Assembly (NCBI RefSeq): GCF_021603585.1
Contig: NZ_BQHI01000008.1
Span: 1 to 64,000, forward strand
DNA from: Pseudomonas sputi
Lineage (GTDB): Bacteria > Pseudomonadota > Gammaproteobacteria > Pseudomonadales > Pseudomonadaceae
DNA: 64,000 bases
Reading direction: 5' to 3'
Shown here: piece after piece, positions 8,018-24,468 of the stretch
Numbering within the stretch: position 1 is the first letter of the stretch
Layout: every line of letters starts with the position of its first letter
The notes under the pieces: model-generated
What the model was told of the DNA's origin: nothing
Databases searched by the model: none
Seen by the model: only the letters and a program-made list of their open reading frames with translations
Translations under genes and position numbers: made by a program

Positions 8018-11000
8018 ATGGCTTACTCATATACTGAGAAAAAACGTATCCGCAAGGACTTTAGCAAGTTGCCGGACGTCATGGATGTGCCTTACCTCCT
8101 GGCCATCCAGCTGGATTCGTATCGTGAATTCTTGCAAGCGGGAGCGACTAAAGATCAGTTCCGCGACGTGGGCCTGCATGCGGCCTTCAAATCCGTTTTC
8201 CCGATCATCAGCTACTCCGGCAATGCTGCGCTGGAGTACGTCGGTTATCGCCTGGGCGAACCGGCATTTGATGTCAAAGAATGCGTATTGCGCGGTGTAA
8301 CTTTCGCCGTACCTTTGCGGGTAAAAGTGCGCCTGATCATTTTCGACAAAGAATCGTCGAACAAAGCGATCAAGGACATCAAAGAGCAAGAAGTCTACAT
8401 GGGTGAAATCCCATTGATGACTGAGAACGGTACCTTCGTAATCAACGGTACCGAGCGCGTTATCGTTTCCCAGCTGCACCGTTCCCCGGGCGTGTTCTTC
8501 GACCACGACCGTGGCAAGACGCACAGCTCCGGCAAACTGCTGTACTCCGCGCGTATCATTCCTTACCGCGGTTCGTGGCTGGACTTCGAGTTCGACCCGA
8601 AAGACTGCGTCTTCGTGCGTATCGACCGTCGTCGCAAGCTGCCGGCCTCGGTTCTGCTGCGAGCACTCGGTTACACCACCGAAGAAGTGCTTGACGCGTT
8701 CTACACCACCAACGTATTCCACCTGAGCGGCGAAACCCTCAGCCTGGAGCTGGTGCCATCGCGCCTGCGTGGTGAAGTTGCGGTTCTGGACATCCAGGAT
8801 GAGAAGGGCAAGGTCATCGTTGAGCAAGGCCGCCGTATTACCGCGCGCCACATCAACCAGATCGAAAAAGCCGGTATCAAGACGCTGGATGTGCCGCTGG
8901 ACTACGTCCTCGGTCGTACGACCGCCAAGGCCATCGTGCATCCGGCTACCGGCGAGATCCTGGCGGAGTGCAACACCGAGCTGTCGACCGAAGTCCTGGC
9001 GAAAATCGCCAAGGCTGGCGTTGTACGCATCGAAACGCTGTACACCAACGACATCGACTGCGGCCCGTTCGTCTCCGACACGCTGAAGATCGACTCCACC
9101 AGCAACCAACTGGAAGCGCTGGTCGAGATCTATCGCATGATGCGTCCAGGCGAGCCGCCAACGAAAGACGCTGCCGAGACCCTGTTCAACAACCTGTTCT
9201 TCAGTCCTGAGCGCTATGACCTGTCTGCGGTCGGCCGGATGAAGTTCAACCGTCGTATCGGTCGTACCGAGATCGAAGGTTCGGGCGTGCTGTGCAAGGA
9301 AGACATCGTCGCGGTACTGAAGACTCTGGTCGATATCCGTAACGGTAAAGGCATCGTCGACGACATCGACCACCTGGGTAACCGTCGTGTTCGCTGCGTT
9401 GGCGAAATGGCCGAGAACCAGTTCCGCGTTGGTCTGGTACGTGTTGAGCGTGCGGTCAAAGAGCGTCTGTCGATGGCTGAAAGCGAAGGCCTGATGCCGC
9501 AAGACCTGATCAACGCCAAGCCAGTGGCTGCGGCTGTGAAAGAGTTCTTCGGTTCCAGCCAGCTGTCGCAGTTCATGGACCAGAACAACCCGCTGTCCGA
9601 GATCACCCACAAGCGTCGTGTCTCTGCACTCGGCCCTGGCGGTCTGACTCGTGAGCGCGCGGGCTTCGAAGTCCGTGACGTACACCCGACTCACTATGGT
9701 CGTGTCTGCCCGATTGAGACGCCGGAAGGTCCGAACATCGGTCTGATCAACTCCCTGGCTGCTTACGCGCGCACCAACCAGTACGGTTTCCTTGAGAGTC
9801 CGTACCGCGTGGTGAAAGAGGGTGTGGTCACCGACGACATCGTGTTCCTGTCCGCCATTGAAGAAGCCGATCACGTGATCGCGCAGGCTTCGGCGACCAT
9901 GAACGAGCAGAAAGTCCTGATCGACGAACTGGTGGCCGTACGTCACCTGAACGAATTCACCGTCAAGGCGCCGGAAGACGTGACCTTGATGGACGTTTCG
10001 CCGAAGCAGGTAGTTTCGGTTGCAGCGTCGCTGATTCCGTTCCTCGAGCACGACGACGCCAACCGTGCGTTGATGGGTTCGAACATGCAGCGTCAAGCTG
10101 TACCAACCCTGCGCGCTGACAAGCCGCTGGTCGGTACCGGCATGGAGCGTAACGTGGCTCGCGACTCCGGCGTTTGCGTCGTGGCTCGTCGTGGCGGCGT
10201 GATCGACTCCGTTGATGCCAGCCGTATCGTGGTTCGCGTTGCTGATGACGAAGTTGAAACCGGCGAAGCGGGTGTCGACATCTACAACCTGACCAAGTAC
10301 ACCCGCTCGAACCAGAACACCTGCATCAACCAGCGTCCGCTGGTGAGCAAGGGTGATCGTGTTCAGCGTGGCGACATCATGGCCGACGGCCCGTCCACCG
10401 ACATGGGTGAACTGGCTCTGGGTCAGAACATGCGCATCGCGTTCATGGCATGGAACGGCTTCAACTTCGAAGACTCCATCTGCCTGTCCGAGCGTGTGGT
10501 TCAGGAAGACCGTTTCACCACGATCCACATTCAGGAACTGACCTGTGTGGCTCGTGACACCAAGCTTGGCCCAGAGGAAATCACTGCGGACATCCCTAAC
10601 GTGGGTGAAGCTGCACTGAACAAGCTGGACGAAGCCGGTATCGTTTACGTCGGTGCTGAAGTCGGCGCCGGCGACATTCTGGTAGGTAAGGTCACTCCGA
10701 AAGGCGAGACCCAACTGACTCCGGAAGAAAAGCTGCTGCGTGCGATCTTCGGTGAAAAAGCCAGCGACGTTAAAGACACTTCCCTGCGTGTGCCAACCGG
10801 CACCAAAGGTACTGTCATCGACGTGCAGGTCTTCACTCGTGACGGTGTTGAGCGTGATGCTCGTGCCCTGTCGATCGAGAAGTCCCAGCTGGACGAGATC
10901 CGCAAGGATCTGAACGAAGAGTTCCGCATCGTTGAAGGCGCGACCTTCGAGCGTCTGCGTTCCGCTCTGGTAGGCCACAAGGCTGAAGGTGGCGCGGGCC

Positions 11001-12091
11001 TGAAGAAAGGTCAGGACATCACCGACGAAGTACTCGACGGTCTTGAGCATGGTCAGTGGTTCAAACTGCGCATGGCTGAAGATGCTCTGAACGAGCAGCT
11101 CGAGAAGGCCCAGGCCTACATCGTTGATCGTCGCCGTCTGCTGGACGACAAGTTCGAAGACAAGAAGCGCAAACTGCAGCAGGGCGATGACCTGGCTCCA
11201 GGTGTGCTGAAAATCGTCAAGGTTTACCTGGCAATCCGTCGTCGCATCCAGCCGGGCGACAAGATGGCCGGTCGTCACGGTAACAAAGGTGTGGTCTCCG
11301 TGATCATGCCGGTTGAAGACATGCCGCACGATGCCAATGGCACACCGGTCGACGTCGTCCTCAACCCACTGGGCGTACCTTCGCGTATGAACGTTGGTCA
11401 GATCCTTGAAACCCACCTGGGCCTCGCGGCCAAAGGTCTGGGCGAGAAGATCAACCGGATGGTCGAAGAGCAGCGTAAAGTCGCTGAACTGCGTACCTTC
11501 CTGGACGAGATCTACAACCAGATCGGCGGTCGTAACGAAGATCTGGACAGCTTCTCCGATCAGGAAATCCTGGATCTGGCGAAGAACCTGCGTGGTGGTG
11601 TTCCAATGGCCACTCCAGTGTTCGACGGTGCCAAGGAAAGCGAAATCAAGGCCATGCTGAAACTGGCAGACCTGCCAGAAAGCGGCCAGATGCAGCTGAC
11701 CGACGGCCGTACCGGCAACAAGTTCGAGCGTCCAGTTACCGTTGGCTACATGTATATGCTGAAGCTGAACCACTTGGTAGACGACAAGATGCATGCGCGT
11801 TCTACCGGTTCGTACAGCCTGGTTACCCAGCAGCCGTTGGGTGGTAAGGCGCAGTTCGGTGGTCAGCGTTTCGGGGAGATGGAGGTCTGGGCACTGGAAG
11901 CATACGGTGCTGCTTACACTCTGCAAGAAATGCTCACAGTGAAGTCGGACGATGTGAACGGCCGGACCAAGATGTACAAAAACATCGTGGACGGCGATCA
12001 CCGTATGGAGCCGGGCATGCCCGAGTCCTTCAACGTGTTGATCAAGGAAATTCGTTCCCTCGGCATCGATATCGATCTGGAAACCGAATAA
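8018..12091 (+). CDS. rpoB: DNA-directed RNA polymerase subunit beta
   Basis: 1357 aa, the usual Pseudomonas length. Forms one pincer and half the catalytic cleft of RNA polymerase. The rifampicin-binding cluster near residue 512 reads [20 protein letters not shown], identical to the susceptible E. coli form over that stretch. The C-terminal part has [15 protein letters not shown] and [18 protein letters not shown]. The start ATG (8018) is preceded by GGGGAACG. rpoC follows after 63 bases. A 1355-codon frame on the opposite strand is a codon-bias shadow. Confidence 0.98.
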   Translation: MAYSYTEKKRIRKDFSKLPDVMDVPYLLAIQLDSYREFLQAGATKDQFRDVGLHAAFKSVFPIISYSGNAALEYVGYRLGEPAFDVKECVLRGVTFAVPLRVKVRLIIFDKESSNKAIKDIKEQEVYMGEIPLMTENGTFVINGTERVIVSQLHRSPGVFFDHDRGKTHSSGKLLYSARIIPYRGSWLDFEFDPKDCVFVRIDRRRKLPASVLLRALGYTTEEVLDAFYTTNVFHLSGETLSLELVPSRLRGEVAVLDIQDEKGKVIVEQGRRITARHINQIEKAGIKTLDVPLDYVLGRTTAKAIVHPATGEILAECNTELSTEVLAKIAKAGVVRIETLYTNDIDCGPFVSDTLKIDSTSNQLEALVEIYRMMRPGEPPTKDAAETLFNNLFFSPERYDLSAVGRMKFNRRIGRTEIEGSGVLCKEDIVAVLKTLVDIRNGKGIVDDIDHLGNRRVRCVGEMAENQFRVGLVRVERAVKERLSMAESEGLMPQDLINAKPVAAAVKEFFGSSQLSQFMDQNNPLSEITHKRRVSALGPGGLTRERAGFEVRDVHPTHYGRVCPIETPEGPNIGLINSLAAYARTNQYGFLESPYRVVKEGVVTDDIVFLSAIEEADHVIAQASATMNEQKVLIDELVAVRHLNEFTVKAPEDVTLMDVSPKQVVSVAASLIPFLEHDDANRALMGSNMQRQAVPTLRADKPLVGTGMERNVARDSGVCVVARRGGVIDSVDASRIVVRVADDEVETGEAGVDIYNLTKYTRSNQNTCINQRPLVSKGDRVQRGDIMADGPSTDMGELALGQNMRIAFMAWNGFNFEDSICLSERVVQEDRFTTIHIQELTCVARDTKLGPEEITADIPNVGEAALNKLDEAGIVYVGAEVGAGDILVGKVTPKGETQLTPEEKLLRAIFGEKASDVKDTSLRVPTGTKGTVIDVQVFTRDGVERDARALSIEKSQLDEIRKDLNEEFRIVEGATFERLRSALVGHKAEGGAGLKKGQDITDEVLDGLEHGQWFKLRMAEDALNEQLEKAQAYIVDRRRLLDDKFEDKKRKLQQGDDLAPGVLKIVKVYLAIRRRIQPGDKMAGRHGNKGVVSVIMPVEDMPHDANGTPVDVVLNPLGVPSRMNVGQILETHLGLAAKGLGEKINRMVEEQRKVAELRTFLDEIYNQIGGRNEDLDSFSDQEILDLAKNLRGGVPMATPVFDGAKESEIKAMLKLADLPESGQMQLTDGRTGNKFERPVTVGYMYMLKLNHLVDDKMHARSTGSYSLVTQQPLGGKAQFGGQRFGEMEVWALEAYGAAYTLQEMLTVKSDDVNGRTKMYKNIVDGDHRMEPGMPESFNVLIKEIRSLGIDIDLETE

Positions 12092-12154
12092 CACGTGACG
12101 CGATCGAGAGCGGGGCAGGATTGCCCGCTCTCTGCTCCGCCAGGAGGAAAGGCC

Positions 12155-16354
<4,200 letters not shown>

Positions 16355-16449
16355 GTTCTGCGAAAAATGAGCTGAGGCCCTGATCAAGCCGTTCATCGAG
16401 TCGAGACAATTTGTCGAGGTTCGACGAGCGGGGAGGTCGGGGCCTTGCC

Positions 16450-16478
16450 TTGACTGGGGACAAGATCCTCTTTAGACT
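16450..16478 (+). promoter_or_regulatory. sigma-70 promoter of the str operon (rpsL-rpsG-fusA-tufA)
   Basis: TTGACT at 16450-16455 and TAGACT at 16473-16478 are separated by exactly 17 bases, about 90 bases before rpsL. This suggests a start separate from rpoBC transcription. No clear T-tailed terminator was seen between rpoC and this promoter. Confidence 0.75.
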
Positions 16479-16569
16479 CTTGATCCCCTAAATTTGGCGG
16501 GAATTCGTTCCTGCCATTTTGCTTTTCTTGCAAGACAATAGCGTCGCAAGACAACAGTGGAGCTAGTAG

Positions 16570-16941
16570 ATGGCAACTATCAACCAGCTGGTACGTCAGC
16601 CGCGTAAGCGTATCGTCGAGAAATCCGACGTGCCTGCGCTGCAGAACTGCCCGCAACGTCGTGGCGTGTGCACCCGTGTGTACACCACTACGCCGAAAAA
16701 ACCTAACTCGGCACTGCGTAAAGTATGCCGTGTGCGTCTGACCAACGGTTTCGAGGTTTCCTCGTACATCGGTGGTGAAGGCCACAACCTGCAAGAGCAC
16801 AGCGTGGTACTGATCCGCGGCGGTCGTGTAAAAGACTTGCCAGGTGTTCGTTACCACACCGTTCGCGGCTCCTTGGATACTTCCGGCGTTAAAGGTCGTA
16901 ACCAGGGTCGTTCGAAGTACGGTACCAAGCGTCCGAAGTAA
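16570..16941 (+). CDS. rpsL: 30S ribosomal protein S12
   Basis: 123 aa. Decoding-centre protein that monitors tRNA fit. The conserved [14 protein letters not shown] holds Lys43 and [16 protein letters not shown] holds Lys88; both are wild type, predicting no rpsL-type streptomycin resistance. First gene of the str operon, with its own promoter at 16450 and a GTGGAG ribosome-binding site. Confidence 0.98.
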
Positions 16942-17049
16942 TCGGCCGTTTTGCAGATTTTCATTTTATTGAGTCGATAAGAGTAAGGTCGGGCGCGCAT
17001 CCACTGGATCTGTCCCGAGCTAACCTGAAGACCGTTTGAGGGCTTATCA

Positions 17050-17523
17050 ATGCCAAGACGTCGCGTAGCAGCAAAGCGTGAGATTCTGGACGATCCGAAA
17101 TACGGAAGCCAAATCCTCGCCAAATTCATGAACCACGTTATGGAAAGCGGCAAGAAAGCCGTTGCCGAGCGTATCGTTTATGGTGCCCTGGAAACCGTTG
17201 CGGCTCGCAAGACCGGTACCGATCCCCTGGAACTCTTCGAAAAAGCACTCGACGCCATCGCTCCGCTGGTCGAAGTGAAGTCGCGCCGCGTTGGTGGTGC
17301 TACTTACCAGGTTCCGGTCGAGGTTCGTCCGTCCCGTCGTAACGCTCTGGCAATGCGCTGGTTGGTAGACTTCGCCCGCAAGCGTGGCGAGAAGTCTATG
17401 GCTCTGCGCTTGGCTGGCGAGCTGCTGGATGCTGCTGAGGGTAAAGGTGCTGCTGTTAAGAAGCGTGAAGACGTGCACCGTATGGCCGAAGCTAACAAAG
17501 CTTTCTCGCACTACCGCTTCTAA
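17050..17523 (+). CDS. rpsG: 30S ribosomal protein S7
   Basis: 157 aa. Primary assembly protein of the 30S head, near the E and P sites. [19 protein letters not shown] and the [20 protein letters not shown] region are typical. In E. coli S7 represses translation from the rpsL-rpsG spacer; the 108-base spacer here could serve similarly, but I see no identifiable structure. fusA follows after 30 bases. Confidence 0.97.
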   Translation: MPRRRVAAKREILDDPKYGSQILAKFMNHVMESGKKAVAERIVYGALETVAARKTGTDPLELFEKALDAIAPLVEVKSRRVGGATYQVPVEVRPSRRNALAMRWLVDFARKRGEKSMALRLAGELLDAAEGKGAAVKKREDVHRMAEANKAFSHYRF

Positions 17524-17553
17524 TTTTAGCTTCACTAATTTTGCGAGGGCTTT

Positions 17554-19659
17554 ATGGCTCGTACTACTCCGATTAATCGCTACCGTAACATTGGTATCGT
17601 CGCACACGTGGATGCTGGTAAAACCACCACCACTGAGCGCGTCCTTTTTTACACCGGCAAAAGTCACAAAATGGGCGAGGTGCATGACGGCGCCGCGACC
17701 ACAGACTGGATGGTTCAGGAGCAGGAGCGTGGTATTACCATTACTTCTGCTGCCATTACCGCCTTCTGGAAAGGTTCCGAGAAGCAGTACCCACACGAGC
17801 ATCGCTTCAACGTAATCGATACCCCGGGCCACGTAGACTTCACCATTGAAGTAGAGCGTTCCCTGCGTGTACTCGACGGCGCTGTCGTTGTGTTCTGCGG
17901 TACTTCGGGTGTTGAGCCTCAGTCGGAAACCGTATGGCGTCAGGCCAACAAATACGGCGTTCCACGTCTTGTTTACGTAAACAAGATGGACCGTGCTGGT
18001 GCCAACTTCCTGCGCGTGATCGGTCAGATCAAGCAGCGTTTGGGTCACACTCCGGTGCCGATCCAGCTGGCTATCGGTTCGGAAGACAACTTCCAGGGCC
18101 AGATCGACCTGATCAACATGCAAGCTGTCTACTGGAACGACTCTGATAAGGGTATGGTTCCGGTTCGCAAGGAAATCCCTGCGGACATGCTTGAACTGGC
18201 TGAAGAATGGCGCAACAACATGGTTGAAGCCGCCGCCGAAGCCAGCGAAGAGCTGATGAACAAGTACCTGGAAGGTGAAGAGCTGTCGATCGCCGAGATC
18301 AAGGCTGCTTTGCGTCAGCGTACTATCGCCGGCGAAATCGTTCTGGCCGTTTGCGGTTCTTCGTTCAAGAACAAGGGTGTTCCCCTGGTTCTCGACGCCG
18401 TTATCGACTTCCTGCCAGCTCCGACCGACATTCCTGCTATCAAGGGTTCCAACCCTGATAACGAGGAAGAGGAAATGGAGCGTCACGCAAGTGATGACGA
18501 GCCGTTTGCAGCACTGGCGTTCAAGATCGCTACCGACCCATTCGTGGGTACCTTGACCTTCGTCCGTGTTTACTCGGGCGTGTTGAACTCCGGCGACGGC
18601 GTGATCAACTCGGTTAAAGGCAAGAAAGAGCGCGTGGGTCGTATGGTGCAAATGCACGCAAACGCCCGTGAAGAGATCAAGGAAGTGCGCGCTGGCGACA
18701 TCGCGGCCCTGATCGGCATGAAGGACGTCACCACTGGTGAAACCCTCTGCAACGCTGAGAAGCCAATCATCCTGGTTCGCATGGACTTCCCGGAGCCGGT
18801 TATTTCGGTTGCTGTAGAGCCTAAGACCAAGGATGACCAGGAAAAAATGGGTATCGCTCTGGGCAAGCTTGCTCAGGAAGACCCGTCTTTCCGCGTTAAA
18901 ACTGATGAAGAGACTGGTCAAACGATCATCTCCGGCATGGGCGAGCTGCACCTGGACATCCTGGTTGACCGGATGCGCCGTGAGTTCAACGTCGAAGCCA
19001 ACATCGGCAAGCCGCAGGTTTCGTACCGTGAGCGCATCACGAAGAACTGCGAAATCGAAGGCAAGTTCGTTCGTCAGTCCGGCGGTCGTGGCCAGTTCGG
19101 TCATTGCTGGATTCGCTTTGCTCCTGCTGACGAAGGTCAGGAAGGTCTGCAATTCCTGAACGAAGTAGTGGGTGGTGTGGTTCCTAAGGAATACATCCCG
19201 GCTATCCAGAAGGGTATCGAAGAGCAGATGAAGAACGGCGTTGTTGCCGGCTATCCGCTGATCGGCCTGAAGGCTACCGTGTTCGATGGTTCTTACCACG
19301 ACGTCGACTCCAACGAGATGGCGTTTAAAGTGGCTGCTTCCATGGCGACCAAGCAACTGGCCCAGAAGGGCGGTGGTGAGTTGCTCGAGCCGATCATGGC
19401 GGTAGAGGTTGTTACGCCTGAAGACTATATGGGTGATGTGATGGGCGACCTTAACCGTCGTCGCGGCATGATCCAGGGTATGGAAGACACAGTGTCCGGC
19501 AAGGTTATCCGTGCCGAAGTTCCACTGGGTGAGATGTTCGGTTATGCGACCGACGTTCGTTCCATGTCCCAGGGTCGCGCAAGCTACTCTATGGAATTCA
19601 AAAAATACGATACGGCTCCGTCGCACATCGTCGAATCCGTTACCAAAAAACAAGGCTGA
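17554..19659 (+). CDS. fusA: elongation factor G
   Basis: 701 aa. GTPase that drives tRNA-mRNA translocation and, with ribosome recycling factor, subunit splitting. P-loop AHVDAGKT at 17-24, switch [10 protein letters not shown] near 90 and NKMD near 144, followed by domains II-V ending with [11 protein letters not shown]. It sits between rpsG and tufA in classical str order, so this is the main copy (fusA1 in Pseudomonas naming). Start ATG 17554 has TGCGAGGG upstream. Confidence 0.98.
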   Translation: MARTTPINRYRNIGIVAHVDAGKTTTTERVLFYTGKSHKMGEVHDGAATTDWMVQEQERGITITSAAITAFWKGSEKQYPHEHRFNVIDTPGHVDFTIEVERSLRVLDGAVVVFCGTSGVEPQSETVWRQANKYGVPRLVYVNKMDRAGANFLRVIGQIKQRLGHTPVPIQLAIGSEDNFQGQIDLINMQAVYWNDSDKGMVPVRKEIPADMLELAEEWRNNMVEAAAEASEELMNKYLEGEELSIAEIKAALRQRTIAGEIVLAVCGSSFKNKGVPLVLDAVIDFLPAPTDIPAIKGSNPDNEEEEMERHASDDEPFAALAFKIATDPFVGTLTFVRVYSGVLNSGDGVINSVKGKKERVGRMVQMHANAREEIKEVRAGDIAALIGMKDVTTGETLCNAEKPIILVRMDFPEPVISVAVEPKTKDDQEKMGIALGKLAQEDPSFRVKTDEETGQTIISGMGELHLDILVDRMRREFNVEANIGKPQVSYRERITKNCEIEGKFVRQSGGRGQFGHCWIRFAPADEGQEGLQFLNEVVGGVVPKEYIPAIQKGIEEQMKNGVVAGYPLIGLKATVFDGSYHDVDSNEMAFKVAASMATKQLAQKGGGELLEPIMAVEVVTPEDYMGDVMGDLNRRRGMIQGMEDTVSGKVIRAEVPLGEMFGYATDVRSMSQGRASYSMEFKKYDTAPSHIVESVTKKQG

Positions 19660-19690
19660 TTCAGCCCCTTTAGGCTAGGAGTTAATTGTC

Positions 19691-20884
19691 GTGGCTAAAG
19701 AAAAATTTGATCGTTCCCTACCGCACGTAAACGTTGGCACCATCGGCCACGTTGACCACGGTAAAACCACTCTGACCGCTGCTCTGACTCGCGTCTGCTC
19801 CGAAGTTTTCGGTTCGGCCGTAGTTGAATTCGACAAGATCGACAGCGCTCCAGAAGAAAAAGCTCGCGGTATCACCATCAACACCGCGCACGTTGAGTAC
19901 AACTCGAACATTCGTCACTACGCTCACGTTGACTGCCCAGGTCACGCTGACTACGTGAAGAACATGATCACTGGTGCTGCGCAGATGGACGGCGCGATCC
20001 TGGTTTGCTCGGCCGCTGATGGTCCGATGCCGCAAACCCGTGAGCACATCCTGCTGTCCCGTCAGGTAGGCGTTCCGTACATCGTGGTTTTCCTGAACAA
20101 GGCTGACCTGGTAGACGACGCTGAGCTGCTGGAACTGGTTGAGATGGAAGTTCGCGACCTGCTGTCCACCTACGACTTCCCGGGCGACGACACCCCGATC
20201 ATCATCGGTTCGGCTCGTATGGCGCTGGAAGGCAAAGACGACAACGAAATGGGCACCACCGCTGTTAAGAAGCTGGTGGAAACTCTGGACAGCTACATCC
20301 CAGAGCCAGAGCGTGCTATCGACAAGCCGTTCCTGATGCCAATCGAAGACGTGTTCTCGATCTCGGGTCGCGGTACTGTTGTGACCGGTCGTATCGAGCG
20401 CGGTATCGTTCGTGTTCAAGACGCCCTGGAAATCGTTGGTCTGCGTGACACCACCACCACCACCTGCACCGGTGTTGAGATGTTCCGCAAGCTGCTGGAC
20501 GAAGGTCGTGCTGGCGAGAACTGCGGCGTTCTGCTGCGTGGCACCAAGCGTGACGACGTTGAGCGTGGTCAGGTTCTGGTCAAGCCGGGTTCGGTTAAGC
20601 CGCACACCAAGTTCACCGCGGAAGTTTACGTTCTGAGCAAGGAAGAAGGCGGTCGTCACACTCCGTTCTTCAAAGGCTACCGTCCACAGTTCTACTTCCG
20701 TACTACTGACGTGACTGGTAACTGCGAGCTGCCAGAAGGCGTTGAAATGGTAATGCCAGGTGACAACATTCAGATGACTGTTACCCTGATCAAAACCATC
20801 GCGATGGAAGACGGTCTGCGTTTCGCAATCCGTGAAGGCGGCCGTACCGTTGGTGCTGGCGTCGTAGCTAAAATCATCGAGTGA
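19691..20884 (+). CDS. tufA: translation elongation factor Tu, copy 2
   Basis: 397 aa with GTG start (19691) preceded by TAGGAG. Same domains as copy 1: GHVDHGKT 19-26, DCPGH 81-85, NKAD 136-139. Only Val44 and Thr190 differ from copy 1 (Ala44, Ser190). Silent differences cluster in the first ~65 bases, around codon 190 and in the last ~40 bases, while long internal stretches are identical, as expected from gene conversion. It ends the str operon, with a strong terminator at 20918. Confidence 0.98.
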   Translation: MAKEKFDRSLPHVNVGTIGHVDHGKTTLTAALTRVCSEVFGSAVVEFDKIDSAPEEKARGITINTAHVEYNSNIRHYAHVDCPGHADYVKNMITGAAQMDGAILVCSAADGPMPQTREHILLSRQVGVPYIVVFLNKADLVDDAELLELVEMEVRDLLSTYDFPGDDTPIIIGSARMALEGKDDNEMGTTAVKKLVETLDSYIPEPERAIDKPFLMPIEDVFSISGRGTVVTGRIERGIVRVQDALEIVGLRDTTTTTCTGVEMFRKLLDEGRAGENCGVLLRGTKRDDVERGQVLVKPGSVKPHTKFTAEVYVLSKEEGGRHTPFFKGYRPQFYFRTTDVTGNCELPEGVEMVMPGDNIQMTVTLIKTIAMEDGLRFAIREGGRTVGAGVVAKIIE

Positions 20885-20917
20885 TCTCTTTATTGAGTCA
20901 GCTTTGATGAGTTGAAA

Positions 20918-20945
20918 GAGCCCCCGCTTAGCGGGGGCTTTTTTA
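20918..20945 (+). terminator. rho-independent terminator of the str operon
   Basis: AGCCCCCGC and GCGGGGGCT form a 9-bp stem with a TTA loop followed by TTTTTT. Strong intrinsic terminator after tufA; the S10 promoter starts six bases downstream. Confidence 0.92.
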
Positions 20946-20950
20946 TTGGG

Positions 20951-20979
20951 TTGACACCTATCTGGGGCGTCTATAGAAT
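20951..20979 (+). promoter_or_regulatory. sigma-70 promoter of the S10 operon
   Basis: TTGACA (20951-20956) and TAGAAT (20974-20979) with a 17-base spacer. The untranslated leader to rpsJ is only ~55 bases, with a small hairpin CGGGCG/CGCCCG at 20995-21011. That is much shorter than the E. coli S10 leader used for L4 control, so E. coli-style attenuation by L4 seems unlikely here. Confidence 0.85.
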
Positions 20980-21041
20980 TGCGCCTCCTTTTAACGGGCG
21001 TATTGCGCCCGGTGGGAATAGCAGCCGGAGTCTGAAATCCA

Positions 21042-21353
21042 ATGCAAAATCAGCAAATCCGTATCAGGTTGAAGGCTTTTGACCATCGCCTGATCGACCA
21101 ATCAACCCAGGAAATCGTGGAAACCGCGAAACGTACTGGTGCTCAAGTGCGTGGTCCAATTCCACTGCCTACCCGTAAAGAGCGGTTCACCGTTCTGGTT
21201 TCTCCGCACGTCAACAAAGACGCGCGTGACCAGTACGAGATCCGCACTCATAAGCGCGTTCTGGACATCGTCCAGCCAACGGATAAAACCGTTGATGCAC
21301 TTATGAAGCTTGATCTTGCGGCCGGTGTGGAAGTGCAGATCAGCCTCGGCTAA
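21042..21353 (+). CDS. rpsJ: 30S ribosomal protein S10
   Basis: 103 aa. Component of the 30S head and, as NusE, partner of NusB/NusG in antitermination. [17 protein letters not shown] and [32 protein letters not shown] are diagnostic features of the family. First gene of the S10 operon, with its own promoter. A gap of 80 bases separates it from rplC. Confidence 0.97.
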
Positions 21354-21433
21354 GACTCGGTCTTGGTCGTGTAACGCTCTGAAATGGGCGGCCATAGCGG
21401 GTGAAAGCCCCGTACACTCATGAGGTTTACAAC

Positions 21434-22069
21434 ATGACTATTGGTGTAGTCGGTCGTAAAGCGGGTATGACCCGTATTTTCACCGAAGAAGGTGTCTCCA
21501 TTCCGGTCACGGTCATTGAGATCGAGCCGAATCGCGTCACCCAGTTCAAAACTGAAGAAACCGATGGCTATCGTGCAGTGCAAGTCACTGTCGGCGAGCG
21601 TCGTGCTTCCCGTGTTACAGCTGCTCAGGCTGGCCACTTCGCCAAGGCGAACGTTGCCGCTGGTCGTACCGTAATGGAGTTCCGTCTTGAAGAAGGCGAG
21701 TACCAGGCCGGCGATCTGATCAACGCTGAAATCTTCGCTGCTGGTCAACTGGTTGATGTAACCGGTCAGTCCAAAGGTAAAGGCTTCCAGGGTACGATCA
21801 AGCGTTGGAACTTCCGCGGGCAAGATAATACCCACGGTAACTCCGTATCCCACCGCGTCCCAGGCTCTATCGGCCAGTGCCAGACTCCTGGTCGTGTATT
21901 CAAGGGCAAAAAAATGTCCGGTCATATGGGCGCTGAGCGCGTGACCGTGCAGTCCCTGGAAGTAGTGCGCGTGGACGCTGAACGCAATCTGTTGTTGGTC
22001 AAGGGCGCTGTACCTGGCGCTACTGGCGGCAACCTGGTTGTACGTCCGGCAGCCAAGGCTCGCGGTTAA
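21434..22069 (+). CDS. rplC: 50S ribosomal protein L3
   Basis: 211 aa. Early assembly protein whose loop reaches towards the peptidyl transferase centre. [15 protein letters not shown] at the N-terminus and [20 protein letters not shown] in the extension (with the glutamine that is methylated in E. coli, inferred) are typical. I start at 21434; an 11-codon upstream extension is rejected because the family begins MTIGVVGRK. Confidence 0.96.
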   Translation: MTIGVVGRKAGMTRIFTEEGVSIPVTVIEIEPNRVTQFKTEETDGYRAVQVTVGERRASRVTAAQAGHFAKANVAAGRTVMEFRLEEGEYQAGDLINAEIFAAGQLVDVTGQSKGKGFQGTIKRWNFRGQDNTHGNSVSHRVPGSIGQCQTPGRVFKGKKMSGHMGAERVTVQSLEVVRVDAERNLLLVKGAVPGATGGNLVVRPAAKARG

Positions 22070-22081
22070 GGGGAAGCTGAC

Positions 22082-22684
22082 ATGCAATTAAATGTAAATG
22101 ACGCTCAAGCGATCGAAGTTTCCGAACTGACATTTGGCGGCGAGTTCAACGAGACGCTGGTTCACCAAGCAGTCGTGGCCTACATGGCTGGCGGCCGTCA
22201 GGGTAGCAAGCAGCAGAAGACCCGTTCCGACGTTCGTGGTGGCGGCAAGCGCCCATGGCGTCAGAAAGGTACTGGCCGTGCTCGTGCCGGTACTATCCGC
22301 AGCCCAATCTGGCGCGGCGGCGGCACCACCTTTGCAGCTCGTCCACAGGATCACTCCCAGAAGCTGAACAAGAAGATGTATCGCGCAGCAATGCGTTCCA
22401 TCCTTGCTGAGCTGGTGCGTACTGATCGTCTGGTCGTGGTTCAGGATTTCGCAGTTGAAACTCCGAAAACCAAAGACCTGCTGGGCAAACTGAACAACAT
22501 GAGCCTGACCGATGTTCTGATCGTGTCGGATGCTGTTGATCAGAACCTGTACCTGGCTGCTCGCAACCTGCCGCACGTAGATGTACGTGACGTGCAAGGT
22601 TCCGATCCAGTTAGTCTGATCGCATACGACAAGGTGTTGATCACCGTGTCGGCCGTGAAGAAATTCGAGGAGCTGCTGGGATGA
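22082..22684 (+). CDS. rplD: 50S ribosomal protein L4
   Basis: 200 aa. Lines the exit tunnel; in E. coli L4 also represses the S10 operon. The long loop with [18 protein letters not shown] and [11 protein letters not shown] is the tunnel extension. The last codons overlap rplW (ATGA), so the two are translationally coupled. Whether L4 regulates this operon in Pseudomonas is unclear given the short rpsJ leader. Confidence 0.96.
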
Positions 22685-22980
22685 ACCAGGAACGCGTATT
22701 TAAAGTTCTGCTTGGCCCGCACGTTTCCGAGAAGGCTACGGTTCTGGCAGACAAGAAAGGCCAGTTCGTTTTCAAGGTTGCTACTGACGCAACCAAGCTG
22801 GAAATCAAGAAGGCCGTCGAAAGCCTGTTCAGCGTGAAAGTTGAGCGTGTTACTACCCTGAATGTTCTGGGTAAGAGCAAGCGCACCGCTCGCGGTCTGG
22901 GCAAGCGTAATGACTGGAAGAAGGCAGTTATCTCCCTTCAGCCAGGCCAAGATCTCGATTTCAGCAGCAGTGCTGAGTAA
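22681..22980 (+). CDS. rplW: 50S ribosomal protein L23
   Basis: 99 aa. Sits at the tunnel exit and is a docking site for trigger factor and SRP. The N-terminal [18 protein letters not shown] and [18 protein letters not shown] segments are characteristic. Starts inside the rplD stop (ATGA overlap). Confidence 0.96.
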
Positions 22981-22994
22981 GGAAGGGGTGCATC

Positions 22995-23819
22995 ATGGCA
23001 ATCGTTAAATGCAAACCGACTTCCCCTGGCCGCCGTTTTGTGGTCAAGGTGGTCAACCAGGAGCTGCATAAAGGCGCTCCTCACGCACCGCTGCTCGAGA
23101 AAAAATCGAAGTCTGGTGGTCGTAACAACAATGGCCGTATTACCACTCGTCACATCGGTGGTGGTCATAAGCAGCATTATCGTCTGGTCGACTTCCGTCG
23201 CAACGACAAAGATGGCATCGCTGCCACTGTCGAGCGTATCGAATACGATCCAAACCGTACTGCTCACATCGCTCTGCTGCTGTACGCAGATGGCGAGCGT
23301 CGCTACATCATCGCCCCTAAAGGCGTGAGCGCTGGCGACCAGCTGATCGCAGGTGCTCTGGCACCGATCAAGCCGGGCAACGCTCTGCAACTGCGCAACA
23401 TTCCAGTTGGTAGCACCGTACACGGCATCGAACTGAAGCCAGGTAAAGGCGCACAAATCGCTCGTTCCGCTGGTGCTTCGGCTCAGCTGATCGCTCGTGA
23501 AGGCGTTTACGTGACCCTGCGTCTGCGTTCCGGTGAAATGCGCAAAGTGCTGGCTGAGTGCCGTGCGACCCTGGGTGAAGTCTCGAACTCCGAGCACAGC
23601 CTGCGTTCGCTGGGTAAAGCTGGTGCCAAGCGCTGGCGTGGCGTTCGCCCAACCGTTCGTGGTGTTGCCATGAACCCGGTTGACCACCCACATGGTGGTG
23701 GTGAAGGTCGTACCTCTGGTGGTCGTCATCCGGTATCGCCATGGGGCTTCCCGACTAAGGGCGCGAAGACTCGTGGTAATAAGCGTACCGACAAAATGAT
23801 CGTCCGTCGTCGCAAGTAA
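22995..23819 (+). CDS. rplB: 50S ribosomal protein L2
   Basis: 274 aa. Needed for subunit association and peptidyl transferase activity. Begins [14 protein letters not shown]; contains [17 protein letters not shown] and, near the C-terminus, [20 protein letters not shown], with the conserved histidine of the peptidyl transferase region. The C-terminus is Arg/Lys-rich, as expected. It is 15 bases after rplW. Confidence 0.97.
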
Positions 23820-23835
23820 ATAGAGGGATACGACA

Positions 23836-24111
23836 GTGCCACGTTCTCTGAAAAAAGGTCCTTTTATTGATCTTCACCTACTGAAGAAGATCGAAGTGGC
23901 GGCGGAAAAGAACGATCGCAAACCAATTAAGACTTGGTCGCGTCGTTCGATGATCCTGCCACAAATGGTCGGTCTGACCATCGCAGTACACAACGGTCGT
24001 CAGCACGTCCCAGTTCTCGTTAACGAAGACATGGTCGGCCACAAACTGGGCGAGTTCGCCGGTACCCGCAACTATCGCGGGCACGTGGCAGACAAGAAAG
24101 CCAAGCGTTAA
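23836..24111 (+). CDS. rpsS: 30S ribosomal protein S19
   Basis: 91 aa with a GTG start at 23836, preceded by AGAGGGATA. Binds 16S rRNA in the head with S13. [19 protein letters not shown] and [22 protein letters not shown] are the usual motifs, and [12 protein letters not shown] the C-terminal one. Confidence 0.97.
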
Positions 24112-24122
24112 GGGGTAAGGAA

Positions 24123-24455
24123 ATGGAAGTAGCCGCTAAGTTGTCGGGCGCTCGAATCTCCGCCCAGAAAGCCCGCTTGGTCGCCGACCAGATCCGCGGG
24201 AAGAAGGTGGGCGAAGCGCTCAACCTGTTGGCTTTCAGCAGTAAGAAAGCCGCCGAGATCATGAAAAAAGTGCTGGAGTCGGCCGTAGCCAACGCCGAGC
24301 ATAACGAAGGCGCAGACGTTGATGACCTGAAGGTCAGCACCGTTTTCGTCAACGAAGGGCGTTCGCTGAAGCGCATCATGCCACGTGCCAAAGGCCGTGC
24401 TGATCGCATCGTCAAGCGGTCTTGCCATATCACTGTCAAGGTTGCTGACAAGTAA
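24123..24455 (+). CDS. rplV: 50S ribosomal protein L22
   Basis: 110 aa. Its beta-hairpin lines the exit tunnel next to L4. [20 protein letters not shown] and the hairpin [21 protein letters not shown] are clear. The hairpin sequence appears unaltered, so no macrolide-type change is seen. rpsC starts 13 bases after its stop. Confidence 0.96.
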
Positions 24456-24468
24456 CGGAGTCGAAGAG

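Noticed and set aside
8027-12094. 1355-codon open frame antisense to rpoB
   Set aside because: Strong codon bias in rpoB avoids TTA, CTA and TCA, so the opposite frame lacks stops. The translation has no recognisable domain. The same applies to 12164-16396 (antisense rpoC), 17047-19653 (fusA), 3115-4353 (tufB) and 57776-60691 (lhr).
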